A DNA stretch of 64,000 nt from Leifsonia sp. TF02-11 (GCF_017565305.1 NZ_JAGEKP010000007.1:124001-188000), one strand, 5' to 3'; numbered from the stretch's first letter, positions 53,244 through 63,128 are shown. Numbers and translations are program-made. Notes: generated from the sequence alone by a model not told the origin.

Positions 53244-53307
53244 GGAGGACATGAGACATGTCCACCTAGACGGAAGCCCTTCCGACTGGAAGGGCTTGTC
53301 GCCATGG

Positions 53308-53381
53308 CGACCCTGACGGGACTTGAACCCGCGACCTCCGCCGTGACAGGGCGGCACGCTAACCAACTGCGCTACAGGGCC
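53308..53381 (-). tRNA. tRNA-Asp (GTC)
   Basis: A 74-nt cloverleaf on the minus strand: acceptor GGCCCTG with CAGGGTC, D-arm AGCGCAGTTGGTTAGCG, anticodon stem CCGCC/GGCGG with loop CTGTCAC (anticodon GTC), T-loop GGTTCAAGTCCCG and discriminator G. CCA is not encoded. Middle gene of the Glu-Asp-Phe cluster. Confidence 0.94.
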
Positions 53382-53418
53382 TAATTGTGTTGCTGTTCAA
53401 TTGTAGAGGATGCCATCG

Positions 53419-53491
53419 TGACCCCAACGGGATTCGAACCCGTGCTACCGCCGTGAAAGGGCGGCGTCCTAGGCCACTAAACGATGGGGCC
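53419..53491 (-). tRNA. tRNA-Glu (TTC)
   Basis: A 73-nt cloverleaf on the minus strand: acceptor GGCCCCA with TGGGGTC, anticodon stem CCGCC/GGCGG with loop CTTTCAC (anticodon TTC), T-loop GGTTCGAATCC and discriminator A. CCA is not encoded. First gene of the cluster, so its promoter lies to the right, within about 53492-53570. Confidence 0.94.
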
Positions 53492-53843
53492 GGATCGTCT
53501 CGGATCACTTTCGTTTTCCGATGACCACCGACGCATAAGCATACGGAAGTCCCTGACAGAAAGCGAATCGGTGCTGCATCCCGGGCGGGTCGATCGTCGC
53601 CGGGTTCCCGCCACGCCCCGGCGAAATGCCCGGGAGGCCTGTCGGCACCCCGGTAGATTGCCAGCGACGGCCCCCCTGTCGTCCGTGCGACCCGCACGTG
53701 GTCCGACCGTGCACCGACGCCCTCCCGACCCGGGCGGCGGCACTCCGATGTTGCTAAAGTTGCATCTGGTGAGAACGCGACCCGTGTGATTCGTGTGACT
53801 GGTGATAACTGACTGACTGCGACGGGTGCGAGGTGACGAACGT
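53492..53843. promoter_or_regulatory. Intergenic region between tRNA cluster and peptidoglycan hydrolases
   Basis: About 350 bases without a convincing gene. The left part should hold the tRNA promoter (minus strand). Near the hydrolase start, three spaced GTGA-type steps appear (GTGTGATTC, GTGTGACTG, GTGATAACT at about 53786-53812), which resemble the direct-repeat sites of the MtrA response regulator that controls such hydrolases in actinobacteria; this is a weak guess. Confidence 0.35.
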
Positions 53844-55106
53844 ATGAGACGCGAGACGAGAGACGAGCTCCCCGAGCGGGGGCGGACTCGTCGAGCCCTG
53901 ATCCGCCTGCTCTCGGCGGGTGCCGTCGTCGCGACAGCCGCGGTCGGGTCGATCGCCGCGCCGGCGTACGCCGACCAGTACCCCAGCTGGCAGGACGTGC
54001 AGAACGCCAAGGCCAACGAAGGAGCGGCGGCCGCCCAGGTCACGCGCATCACGGCGCTGATCGCGCAGCTGGACCAGGAGGTCTCCGACACCCAGGCGGC
54101 CGCGCAGGAGCGCGGCAAGGAGCTGCGGGCGGCCGAGGCGGCCTACGACGACGCCGACATGAAGGCCAGGATCCTCGAGTCACAGGCCGCCGCGAGCCAG
54201 CAGAAAGCCGACGCCGCCGCGGCGCAGGCGGGCAAGCTCGCCGCACAGCTCTACCGCACGGGCGGTCGCAACCTCACGGCCAATCTCTTCCTGAGCGGCA
54301 ACGGCGCCGGCGGATCCAGCCCGGAGCAGCTGCTCTCCGGCCTCGGCAGCATGTCGAAGCTGACCCAGCAGTCCGACAAGATCTACACCGACGCGAAGGT
54401 CGCCCAGAACACGGCAGCGTCGCTCTCCGCGCAGGCCGAGGTCGCCAAGGCCGAGCGGGAGAAGCTGCGGATCGTGGCGGAGAGCGCCCTCCAGGCGGCC
54501 GTCGCCGCGGCGAAGGCGGCCCAGGACAAGCTGGCAGAGCAGCAGACGCAGATCGTGGTCATGCAGGCGCAGCTGGCTGCGCTGCGCGACGTCACGGCCA
54601 AGGAGGTCGCCGGCTACGAGGCCGGCGTTGCCGCCGCTGCGGCCGCCGCGGCCGCCCGCGGGTCCGGAGGCCTCCCCGGCGGGTATGTCGGCCCGCAGGG
54701 CTGGGCGGTCCCGGCCGCCGGCCCGATCACCGACGGCTTCGGCGCACGGCCTTCGCCCGGAGGTGTCGGCAGCACGTACCACATGGGCATCGACATCGGC
54801 GCGGCGTGCAACGCGCCGATCTACGCCGCCTACAGCGGCACGGTCATCTACGCGGGGCCGGACGGCAGCTACGGCAACTTCGTCCTCATCGACAACGGCG
54901 GCGGCATCAAGACCGGCTACGCCCACATCCGCAACGGCGGAATCCTCGTCGGCATCGGCCAGAGCGTCGGTGCCGGCCAGCCGATCGCGCGCGTCGGCAC
55001 CACGGGCGCGTCGACCGGCTGTCACTTGCACTTCGAAGTCCGGGTGAACGATCAGAAGATCGACGGTATCCCCTTCATGAGAGACAGGCAGGCACCCCTT
55101 GGCTAG
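53844..55106 (+). CDS. M23-family peptidoglycan endopeptidase with coiled-coil N-terminus
   Basis: A 420-residue secreted cell-wall hydrolase. Seen: signal peptide (LIRLLSAGAVVATAAVGSIA, cleaved near AYA-D, about residue 42), mature start DQYPSWQDVQNAKANEGAAA, an Ala/Glu/Lys/Gln-rich coiled coil to about 270, a Gly-rich linker, then the LytM domain with zinc ligands in TYHMGIDIG (about 312-317) and GCHLHFEVRV (about 393-396). The catalytic set is complete, so it should cut stem-peptide cross-links. ATG 53844 follows GAGGTGA. The N-terminal half resembles the next gene's product and PcsB/RipC-type proteins activated by FtsEX. Coupled to 55099. Confidence 0.9.
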   Translation: MRRETRDELPERGRTRRALIRLLSAGAVVATAAVGSIAAPAYADQYPSWQDVQNAKANEGAAAAQVTRITALIAQLDQEVSDTQAAAQERGKELRAAEAAYDDADMKARILESQAAASQQKADAAAAQAGKLAAQLYRTGGRNLTANLFLSGNGAGGSSPEQLLSGLGSMSKLTQQSDKIYTDAKVAQNTAASLSAQAEVAKAEREKLRIVAESALQAAVAAAKAAQDKLAEQQTQIVVMQAQLAALRDVTAKEVAGYEAGVAAAAAAAAARGSGGLPGGYVGPQGWAVPAAGPITDGFGARPSPGGVGSTYHMGIDIGAACNAPIYAAYSGTVIYAGPDGSYGNFVLIDNGGGIKTGYAHIRNGGILVGIGQSVGAGQPIARVGTTGASTGCHLHFEVRVNDQKIDGIPFMRDRQAPLG

Positions 55107-56424
55107 CGACTCCTCGAAGAATCCACGCATCCGTCCCGGCCTGGCGATCGGCGCCGGCGTCATGGGCGCTGTGACGGCCTCCATCGGCATCGTCACGCCC
55201 GCGCAGGCGGTCGACTACCCGTCGTGGAACGACGTGCAGCAGGCGAAGGCCAACGTCGCCAACCAGCAGGCGATGGTCGCCAACATCACCGCTCTGATCG
55301 GCAACCTCCAGTCCACTGTCGACGCGGCGCGGATCGCGTCAGAGAAGGCGGCGGAGGCCTACTTCCAGGCCAAGGTCGCCCTCGACAAGGCGACGGCCAA
55401 AGAGAGCGACCTCGAAGCCCAGGCGTCGTCGGCCGCGGACAAAGCCAAGACCTCGCAGATGCGGGCCGGTCTGCTCGCGTCGCACCTCGCCAAAGCCGGC
55501 GGCGGCGGCGACGTCAGCACCGAGCTCCTGCTCAAGGGCGGAGGCTCCGGGGCGAGCGCCGACAAGCTGCTGTTCCAGCTCGGCACCATGAGCAAGCTGA
55601 CGGAGCAGTCGAAGGCCGTCTACGACCAGGCCACCAAGGACAAGAACACGGCGGAGGCCCTGACCGCGCAGGCGAAGGTCGCCAAGGCGGAGCGAGAGTC
55701 GCTCAAGGCCGACGCCGACAAGGCGCTCGCCGCCGCGCAGAGTGCACAGTCCGCTGCGCAGAGCGCGCTGGCCGAGCAGCAGACCAAGTCCACCGAGCTG
55801 GTCGCCCAGCTGGCCACCCTGAAGAACACGTCCACCCAAGTGGAGGCCGCCTATCTGCAGGGGGAGGCCGTCAAGGCCCAGCAGGAGGCCGCGCGCAAGG
55901 CCCAGGAGGACGAGGCGCGCCGCCAGCAGCAACAGCAGCAGCAGGGTGGCGGCTCCTCCGGCGGAGGCTCGTCGAACGGAGGCTCGTCGAGCGGAGGCTC
56001 GTCCAGCGGCGGCTCGTCGGGTGGCGGCCCGGTCTCTCCGCCCAACGGCAACGTCGTCCAGAACGCGATCGCGTACGCCAGATTGCAGCTCGGCAAGCCG
56101 TACATCTTCGGCGGCGAGGGCCCGACGGGCTACGACTGCTCCGGACTCACGATGAAGGCCTACGCGTCCGCCGGCCTCTACATCGGCTCGCACTCGGTCA
56201 ACGACCAGTACTACACGGCGCGGGGCCGCGGCCAGCTCGTGCCGTACAGCCAGCGCCAGGCCGGTGACCTGATCTTCTGGGGCTCGGGTCCCGGCAGTTT
56301 CTACCACGTGGGCATCTACATCGGCGGCGGCATGATGATCGCCGCCCCCACCGAGGGCGACGTCGTCAAGACCCAGTCGGTCTGGGGATCGCCCTGGTCG
56401 CAGGTCGCCCGCCCCTCCGCCTGA
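55099..56424 (+). CDS. NlpC/P60-family peptidoglycan hydrolase with coiled-coil N-terminus
   Basis: A 441-residue secreted gamma-D-glutamyl-meso-diaminopimelate-type endopeptidase. Seen: signal region AIGAGVMGAVTASIGIVTPA, mature start VDYPSWNDVQQAKANVANQQ (compare the M23 neighbour), a long coiled coil to about 275, QQQQQQQ and a Gly/Ser linker made of GGSSSGGSS repeats, then the NlpC domain with catalytic Cys in GYDCSGLTMKAY (about 346) and His in FYHVGIYIGGG (about 402). Start TTG 55099 overlaps the previous stop (TTGGCTAG), so translation is probably coupled; no upstream ATG fits. Strong terminator follows. Confidence 0.9.
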   Translation: MASDSSKNPRIRPGLAIGAGVMGAVTASIGIVTPAQAVDYPSWNDVQQAKANVANQQAMVANITALIGNLQSTVDAARIASEKAAEAYFQAKVALDKATAKESDLEAQASSAADKAKTSQMRAGLLASHLAKAGGGGDVSTELLLKGGGSGASADKLLFQLGTMSKLTEQSKAVYDQATKDKNTAEALTAQAKVAKAERESLKADADKALAAAQSAQSAAQSALAEQQTKSTELVAQLATLKNTSTQVEAAYLQGEAVKAQQEAARKAQEDEARRQQQQQQQGGGSSGGGSSNGGSSSGGSSSGGSSGGGPVSPPNGNVVQNAIAYARLQLGKPYIFGGEGPTGYDCSGLTMKAYASAGLYIGSHSVNDQYYTARGRGQLVPYSQRQAGDLIFWGSGPGSFYHVGIYIGGGMMIAAPTEGDVVKTQSVWGSPWSQVARPSA

Positions 56425-56478
56425 CCCGTCCCTCCCGCGCGCACCCACCCACCGTCGAGTACGCACGAACTCAGCGAA

Positions 56479-56519
56479 AAACCGCCGAGTACGCAGACTG
56501 TCTGCGTACTCGGCGGTTT
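56479..56519. terminator. Bidirectional rho-independent terminator
   Basis: A perfect 19-base stem, left arm 56479-56497 beginning AAACCGCCGAGTACGCAGA, right arm 56501-56519 ending CGGCGGTTT, with a 3-base loop CTG. A/T runs lie on both sides, so it can end both the NlpC message (plus) and the ppa message (minus). The ten bases CGAGTACGCA also occur at 56456-56465, outside the stem. Confidence 0.92.
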
Positions 56520-56536
56520 GGTCTGAGCGCGAGGGG

Positions 56537-57028
56537 TCAGTGGCCCTCGGCGGCGAGCTTCGCGAAGCCCTTCTCGATGATGGCCTCGGCCTCCGCGGCG
56601 TCGCCCCAACCCTCGATGTTGACGAACTTGCCCGGCTCGAGGTCCTTGTAACGGGCGAAGAAGTGCTCGATCTCCTTGCGGGTCTGCTCGGGGACATCGT
56701 TCACGTCCTGGATGTGCAGCCAGCGCGGGTCCTTGTAGGGCACGGCGATGATCTTGGCGTCGCCGCCGGCCTCGTCCGACATGTTCAGCACGCCGACCGG
56801 ACGGACCTTGACGCCCACGCCCGGGAAGACCGGGTACTCGAGCAGCACGAGCACGTCCAGCGGGTCGCCGTCGTCGCCGAGCGTGTTCTCGAAGAAGCCG
56901 TAGTCGGTCGGGTAGACGAAGCTGGTGAACAGCACGCGGTCGAGGTACACCCGGCCGGTCTCGTGGTCCACCTCGTACTTGTTGCGGCTCCCCTTCGGGA
57001 TCTCGATGACGACGTCGTATTCGGCCAT
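56537..57028 (-). CDS. ppa: Inorganic pyrophosphatase
   Basis: A 163-residue family I soluble inorganic pyrophosphatase, which hydrolyses pyrophosphate to phosphate with Mg2+ and drives biosynthesis. Seen: [20 protein letters not shown] at the N-terminus, [20 protein letters not shown] with the family's D-G-D-P-x-D signature (about residues 46-62) and [20 protein letters not shown]. Normal prokaryotic length. ATG 57028 has AAGGAG 7 bases upstream. Divergent from tilS. Confidence 0.95.
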   Translation of the reverse strand: MAEYDVVIEIPKGSRNKYEVDHETGRVYLDRVLFTSFVYPTDYGFFENTLGDDGDPLDVLVLLEYPVFPGVGVKVRPVGVLNMSDEAGGDAKIIAVPYKDPRWLHIQDVNDVPEQTRKEIEHFFARYKDLEPGKFVNIEGWGDAAEAEAIIEKGFAKLAAEGH

Positions 57029-57060
57029 GCCGTTGCTCCTTAGCTGTCGGAAATCTGCAC

Positions 57061-57066
57061 TAACGT
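57061..57066 (+). promoter_or_regulatory. Candidate -10 box for a leaderless tilS message
   Basis: TAACGT matches the actinobacterial TANNNT -10 pattern and ends 6 bases before the tilS ATG at 57073. No Shine-Dalgarno lies upstream of that ATG, so transcription could start at or next to the start codon. Spacing only; not proven. Confidence 0.35.
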
Positions 57067-57072
57067 TACTGG

Positions 57073-58188
57073 ATGCACCTCAACGGCTCATCGGGTGACG
57101 CAACGGGTGACGCAACGGGTGGGGCAGCTGCAGACGCCCCCCGACGCCCACGGTTGACCCCGCCGATCGCCGACGCCCGCCGGGCCGTGCGCGACGCGCT
57201 GGCCGCCGCGGCCGGCCTCCCCGCCCCCGACCCGCACGACGACCATGGCCCCGCCCGGCCAGCGCCGCTCGCGCCCGGGGCGCTGGTGCTGGTGGGCCTG
57301 AGCGGGGGAGCAGACTCGCTGGCGCTCGCCGCCGCGACCGCCTTCGAGGCGCCGCGTCACGGCTACCGGGCGGGTGCGATCGTGGTCGACCACGGCCTCC
57401 AGGCCGGATCGGCGGAGGTCGCGGAGGCCGCGGCCGCCCAGGCTCGCGGGCTCGGCCTCGACCCCGTGCTCGTCGAGCGCGTGGAGGTCGGGTCGGGAGC
57501 CCGCGGGCCGGAAGGCGAGGCGCGCGCGGCCAGGCATGCGGCGTTCGATCGGGCCAGGCGTGCGACGGGCGCGGAGCGCATCCTGCTCGCGCACACGCTC
57601 GACGACCAGGCTGAGACCGTGCTCCTCGGGCTCGCCCGCGGTTCCGGTCCGTCGAGCCTGCAGGGCATGCGGCCCGACACGGGTGCGCTGCTGCGCCCGT
57701 TCCTCGCGCTGCGCCGCAGCACGACCCGCGCGTTCTGCGCCGACAGTGGCCTGACCGCGTGGGACGATCCGCACAACGTCGACCCCTCTTACGCGCGCGT
57801 GCGCGTGCGGAGCCGGCTGCTGCCGGCGCTCGAGGACGAGCTCGGGCCCGGCGTCGCCGAAGCACTCGCCCGCACGGCCGAGCAGTTGCGCGAGGACGAC
57901 GAGGCGCTCGACGGCCTCGCCCTCGAGTGGGCGCAGGAGCTGGTGAGCCAGACCGACGACGGCGCGGTCGCCCTGGACGTCCGCGGGCTCGCCGCAGACC
58001 CGGCCGCGCTGCGCCAGCGCATCATCCGCCTGGTCGTCTCCGCCGAGTTCGGAGTGTCGCTCAGCCGGGCGCACACCCTCGCCGTGGCGGAGCTGATCAC
58101 GGGGTGGCACGGCCAGGGGCCGCTCAGCTTGCCAGGCGTTAGAGTTGTCAGGCAGAACGGCCTGCTCACGTTTCACCCCGACAGCTAA
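57073..58188 (+). CDS. tilS: tRNA(Ile)-lysidine synthase
   Basis: A 371-residue ATP-dependent enzyme that modifies C34 of tRNA-Ile(CAU) to lysidine so that it reads AUA. Seen: the PP-loop [16 protein letters not shown] (about residues 72-87), [36 protein letters not shown] and [20 protein letters not shown]. Like many actinobacterial versions it lacks the long C-terminal domains of E. coli TilS. The N-terminal ~40 residues are low-complexity and come from a short DNA repeat (CGGGTGACGCAA twice near 57092-57117). ATG 57073 has no ribosome site, consistent with a leaderless message. Confidence 0.93.
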   Translation: MHLNGSSGDATGDATGGAAADAPRRPRLTPPIADARRAVRDALAAAAGLPAPDPHDDHGPARPAPLAPGALVLVGLSGGADSLALAAATAFEAPRHGYRAGAIVVDHGLQAGSAEVAEAAAAQARGLGLDPVLVERVEVGSGARGPEGEARAARHAAFDRARRATGAERILLAHTLDDQAETVLLGLARGSGPSSLQGMRPDTGALLRPFLALRRSTTRAFCADSGLTAWDDPHNVDPSYARVRVRSRLLPALEDELGPGVAEALARTAEQLREDDEALDGLALEWAQELVSQTDDGAVALDVRGLAADPAALRQRIIRLVVSAEFGVSLSRAHTLAVAELITGWHGQGPLSLPGVRVVRQNGLLTFHPDS

Positions 58189-58204
58189 GGACAGCGCCTC
58201 CCCC

Positions 58205-58756
58205 ATGGAACTCACGGACGTTCACGACGACCTGACCGAGATTCTGATCACCGAGGAGCAGATCCGCTCCCGGATCGCCGAGCTCTCGCGCGAGGTGGAG
58301 GCCGACTACGCCGGCAAGGACGTCTTGCTGGTCGGCGTGCTCAAGGGCGCGGTCATGGTCATGGCCGACCTGTCGCGCGAGCTCCGCATCCCGGTGACGA
58401 TGGACTGGATGGCCGTCAGCTCCTACGGCAGCGGCACCGCGTCGAGCGGCGTCGTCCGCATCCTGAAAGACCTGGACACCGACCTCAGCGGCAAGACCGT
58501 GTTGATCGTCGAAGACATCATCGACTCGGGACTCACGCTCTCCTGGCTGCTGGCCAACCTGCACAGCCGCGGCCCGGAATCCATCGAGATCTTCACGCTG
58601 CTGCGCAAGCCCGACGCCGCCCGCGTCGAGATCGACGTCAAATACGTTGGCTTCGAGATCCCCAACAAGTTCGTCGTCGGCTACGGGCTCGACTACGCGG
58701 AGCGCTACCGCAACCTGCGCGGCGTCGGCATCCTCGCGCCGGCCGTCTACAGCTGA
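58205..58756 (+). CDS. hpt: Hypoxanthine phosphoribosyltransferase
   Basis: A 183-residue purine salvage enzyme making IMP/GMP from hypoxanthine/guanine and PRPP. Seen: LLVGVLKGAVMVMADLSREL (early active-site loop), VSSYGSGTASSGVVRILKDL and the PRPP motif VLIVEDIIDSGLTLSWLL (about 99-116), then VVGYGLDYAERYRNL. ATG 58205 fits the family start. Usual neighbour of tilS and ftsH in actinobacteria. It could use hypoxanthine produced after the adenosine deaminase at 31826. Confidence 0.95.
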   Translation: MELTDVHDDLTEILITEEQIRSRIAELSREVEADYAGKDVLLVGVLKGAVMVMADLSRELRIPVTMDWMAVSSYGSGTASSGVVRILKDLDTDLSGKTVLIVEDIIDSGLTLSWLLANLHSRGPESIEIFTLLRKPDAARVEIDVKYVGFEIPNKFVVGYGLDYAERYRNLRGVGILAPAVYS

Positions 58757-58762
58757 GACGAG

Positions 58763-59029
58763 TCAATTCAGGCCGCGATCGACCTCGCGTCGGTGGGCGA
58801 CCCTCAGAATCAGGATGATGAGGCGGTCGTCCTCGATGTCGTAGACGATGCGGTAGTCGCCGACGCGTACCCGCCAGGCGCCACCGCTGTCGACCAATGG
58901 CTTCGCCGCGGGCGGTCGCGGTGCTTCGGCGAGGAGTTCGACGGCGGCCTGAATTCGCCGGCGCGCGGCAGGGTCGAGTTTTCTCAGCTCGCGGGCGGCC
59001 GCGGGAGCGACGTCGATCCGGTAGGTCAC
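58763..59029 (-). CDS. RelE/ParE-family toxin
   Basis: An 88-residue toxin of the RelE type, normally an mRNA interferase acting at the ribosome. Seen: TYRIDVAPAAARELRKLDPA at the start, KPLVDSGGAWRVRVGDYRIV (about 43-62) and LIILILRVAHRREV at the end, the usual RelE beta-sheet core with the conserved R-V-G-D-Y-R. GTG 59029 overlaps the antitoxin stop (GTGA); an ATG at 59062 inside the antitoxin gene is less likely. Forms an operon with the antitoxin and lies convergent to hpt. Confidence 0.88.
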   Translation of the reverse strand: MTYRIDVAPAAARELRKLDPAARRRIQAAVELLAEAPRPPAAKPLVDSGGAWRVRVGDYRIVYDIEDDRLIILILRVAHRREVDRGLN

Positions 59030-59295
59030 GTCAGGCCGAGCTCCCTCTTCACGTCGTCCCAAGGGATGGGCTCCGCAGCCGTCTCTTCGACTTCGCGCCG
59101 GGCAGCGATCGCCGCCTGAGCGTCGTCGATCTCCTCGAGGCGCTCCACCATCCGGTCGAAGTCGTCGGCATCGACCAGGACTGCGACCCGACGACCTCTC
59201 TTGCTCAGCGAGACCAGTTCGTGCTGGAGGTGAGCGCGATCGACGAGCGCGCCGAGATGCTGCTTGGCCTCGGACACGGGCAGGAGCGTGGTCAT
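59026..59295 (-). CDS. Phd/YefM-family antitoxin
   Basis: An 89-residue antitoxin. Seen: LPVSEAKQHLGALVDRAHLQ at residues 5-24, the Phd/YefM DNA-binding start, then SLSKRGRRVAVLVDADDFDR and an acidic C-terminus with IPWDDVKRELG that would wrap the toxin. ATG 59295; TAGGCT (minus strand, 59303-59308) is a possible -10 box 7 bases upstream, so the message may be leaderless. The pair sits between hpt and ftsH. Confidence 0.88.
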   Translation of the reverse strand: MTTLLPVSEAKQHLGALVDRAHLQHELVSLSKRGRRVAVLVDADDFDRMVERLEEIDDAQAAIAARREVEETAAEPIPWDDVKRELGLT

Positions 59296-59399
59296 GGCAC
59301 CGAGCCTAACAGCCTGAGACCAGTTGGGTCAGTTTGGTCGATCAGCCCTCTTTGTCCCGTCCACTTGCGAAGCGGGCCTCGCAGTGATCCGATGTCCCC

Positions 59400-59768
59400 A
59401 TGCCTGACGAACCCATCGAGCTCTTCGAACCCACCGAGCTCTACCGGCGCTGGCTGGCCGCGTGGAGCGATCGGCACGCCGCCCTCGAGCCGATCGTCGC
59501 CGCCGACGCCGTCGGGCACTGGCCGGAGGGCGACGTCGTCGGCCCGCGCGGATTCGCGCGGGCGATCGCCGAGACCGTCGACCAGTTCGACAGGGTCGAG
59601 TTCGATGTGCAGGCGGGGCCGCTCGTCGGCGAGGGGATCGTCGCGGCGCGCTGGGTGGTGAACTGCCGGATGGGCGATGAGACGATGTCCTTCGCGGGGC
59701 ACGACTTCGTGCGCGTCGCCGACGGGAAGATCGTCGAGTACTGGCCGGCCATCCTTCCCACGGCCTGA
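59400..59768 (+). CDS. SnoaL-like/NTF2-fold protein
   Basis: A 122-residue single-domain protein of the NTF2-like SnoaL group. Seen: LYRRWLAAWSDRHAALEPIV at the start, DAVGHWPEGDVVGPRGFARA, VAARWVVNCRMGDETMSFAG and the family end HDFVRVADGKIVEYW. Such proteins act as small cyclases, isomerases or binding proteins; nothing nearby reveals the substrate. ATG 59400. Lies between the toxin-antitoxin pair and ftsH and looks like an insertion into a conserved gene order. Confidence 0.75.
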   Translation: MPDEPIELFEPTELYRRWLAAWSDRHAALEPIVAADAVGHWPEGDVVGPRGFARAIAETVDQFDRVEFDVQAGPLVGEGIVAARWVVNCRMGDETMSFAGHDFVRVADGKIVEYWPAILPTA

Positions 59769-59841
59769 CCGGCACGGCGGCGCCATCGTGCGGTAAGCGC
59801 GCCCAGAGCGAACACGCAGCCGACCCACAGCGGTCAGGCGG

Positions 59842-59847
59842 TACTGT
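59842..59847 (+). promoter_or_regulatory. Candidate -10 box upstream of ftsH
   Basis: TACTGT fits TANNNT and ends 9 bases before the ftsH ATG at 59857, with no Shine-Dalgarno between them, so the 5' leader would be only a few bases. Inference from spacing. Confidence 0.3.
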
Positions 59848-59856
59848 GGTCGCACC

Positions 59857-61860
<2,004 letters not shown>

Positions 61861-61872
61861 GCCGCGCGCCGC

Positions 61873-62448
61873 ATGACCGGTTTCGATCGCGCACGCATCG
61901 AGGCGGCCGTCGCCGAGATCCTCGCCGCCATCGGCGAGGATCCGTCGCGTCCGGGGCTGGGCGAGACGCCGTCCCGCGTCGCCGACGCCTACGAGGAGTT
62001 CTTCGCGGGTGTCGGCGTCGACGCGCGTTCGGAGCTGGGCGACCCGGTGCCGTTGGAGGGCGCGACCGCCGAGACGGTGATCCTGCGCGACATCCGCTTC
62101 CGCTCGGTCTGCGAGCACCACCTGCTGCCGTTCCTCGGCGTCGCGCACGTCGCCTACCTCCCCGGTGAGAGCGTGATCGGCCTCGGCCGCATCCCGCGCG
62201 CGATCGAGACCCTGTCGGCGCGCCCGCAGCTTCAGGAGCGGCTCACCGAGCAGATCGCCGACACCATCGAGAGCGGGGCAGGCGCGCGCGGCGTCCTCGT
62301 CGTCCTCGACGCCGCGCACGAGTGCGTGACGACGCGCGGCGCGCGCCAGACCGCTGCGACGACGGTCACGATCGCGGCGCGCGGCGCCTTCACGGAGCCG
62401 GCGGCCCGCGCCGAGCTGATCGCCCTCATCGGCCGGGGCATCGCGTGA
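61873..62448 (+). CDS. folE: GTP cyclohydrolase I
   Basis: A 191-residue zinc enzyme, first step of folate synthesis (GTP to dihydroneopterin triphosphate). Seen: IGEDPSRPGLGETPSRVADA, RDIRFRSVCEHHLLPFLGVA with zinc ligands C and HH (about residues 80-83), GLGRIPRAIETLSARPQLQE and AHECVTTRGARQT (third zinc ligand Cys). Complete. ATG 61873, 12 bases after ftsH. Its stop overlaps a downstream GTG (GTGA), see the repeat entry. Confidence 0.96.
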   Translation: MTGFDRARIEAAVAEILAAIGEDPSRPGLGETPSRVADAYEEFFAGVGVDARSELGDPVPLEGATAETVILRDIRFRSVCEHHLLPFLGVAHVAYLPGESVIGLGRIPRAIETLSARPQLQERLTEQIADTIESGAGARGVLVVLDAAHECVTTRGARQTAATTVTIAARGAFTEPAARAELIALIGRGIA

Positions 62449-63128
62449 CCCCGCTGCCGCGCCAGCTCCCCGCGACGCCCGCCGCCCGCCGGCGCCGCCC
62501 CGCGCCCGCGCCCGCGAGATTCGTGACGAATCACGACATTCGTGCCACGAATGCCGCGATTCGTCACGAATGTCGCGCGCTGCCGCGTCGGGTGGGTCGT
62601 CGATTTGCGGCAAGTGCCGCGATGGGCGGCGCGTATCGCAACACTTGCGGCAAATGTGCGACCTCCTCTCGCCGGGGAGCGGTGGCGAGTTTCGTCACGA
62701 ATGTCGACATTCGTGGCACGAATGCCGCGACTCGTCACGAATCTCGCGCGCTCTCGCGTCGGGTGGGGCGCCGATTTGCGGCACATGCCGCGATTGGCGC
62801 CGCCCATCGCCACATTTGCGGCAAATGTGCGACCTCCTCCCGTCGGGGAGCGATGGCGAGTTTCGTGACGAATGTCGACATTCGTGCCACGAATCGTGGG
62901 ATTCGTCACGAATCTCTCGCGTTCGCGCGTTGGGTGGGGCGCCAATTCTCGGTGAATGCCGCGATGGGCGGCGCGTATCGCAACGTTTGCGGCCACTGTG
63001 CGACCTCCTCCCGCCGGCGAGTGGGCTGGACATTCGTGACGAATGTCGACATTCGTGCCACGAATATCGAGATTCGTGACGAATGTGCCGACGCAGCGCG
63101 CGAGTTCATGAGGCGGGCCGGCGCGTGA
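62445..63128 (+). CDS. Hypothetical 57-residue-repeat protein between folE and folP
   Basis: A 227-residue open frame whose GTG overlaps the folE stop and whose stop overlaps the folP start, both as GTGA. It has a Pro/Arg/Ala-rich start, then three repeats of exactly 57 residues and a partial fourth, each with FVTNVDIRATN-like and CGKCATSSRRG-like stretches (CGKC, CGKC, CGHC). No known domain. The coupling at both ends argues for translation; however, long frames are also open on the other strand because the DNA is built of palindromes, and the amino-acid pattern may simply mirror the DNA repeat. I treat coding status as undecided. Confidence 0.4.
   Translation: MTPLPRQLPATPAARRRRPAPAPARFVTNHDIRATNAAIRHECRALPRRVGRRFAASAAMGGAYRNTCGKCATSSRRGAVASFVTNVDIRGTNAATRHESRALSRRVGRRFAAHAAIGAAHRHICGKCATSSRRGAMASFVTNVDIRATNRGIRHESLAFARWVGRQFSVNAAMGGAYRNVCGHCATSSRRRVGWTFVTNVDIRATNIEIRDECADAAREFMRRAGA
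62519..63090. repeat. 171-base tandem repeats with phased palindromes, folE-folP gap
   Basis: Units begin at 62519, 62690, 62861 and 63032, an exact 171-base period; the fourth is cut after about 60 bases. Each unit opens with three dyads: ATTCGTGACGAAT (centre 62525 in unit 1), ATTCGTGCCACGAAT (62545) and ATTCGTCACGAAT (62565), always 20 bases centre to centre (unit 4: 63038, 63058, 63078). The rest of each full unit has TTGCGGCAA-type dyads and a conserved TGTGCGACCTCCTC block. Between units the sequences differ by roughly one base in six to ten. Nothing like it appears elsewhere in the window. Confidence 0.95.

Noticed and set aside
53492-53843. A further tRNA or small RNA right of the tRNA cluster.
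   Set aside because: No cloverleaf or strong terminator hairpin was found on either strand of this gap.
62519-63090. The folE-folP repeats as a CRISPR array.
   Set aside because: Period is 171 bases, the whole unit is conserved, and there are no unique spacers between short repeats; no cas genes are present.
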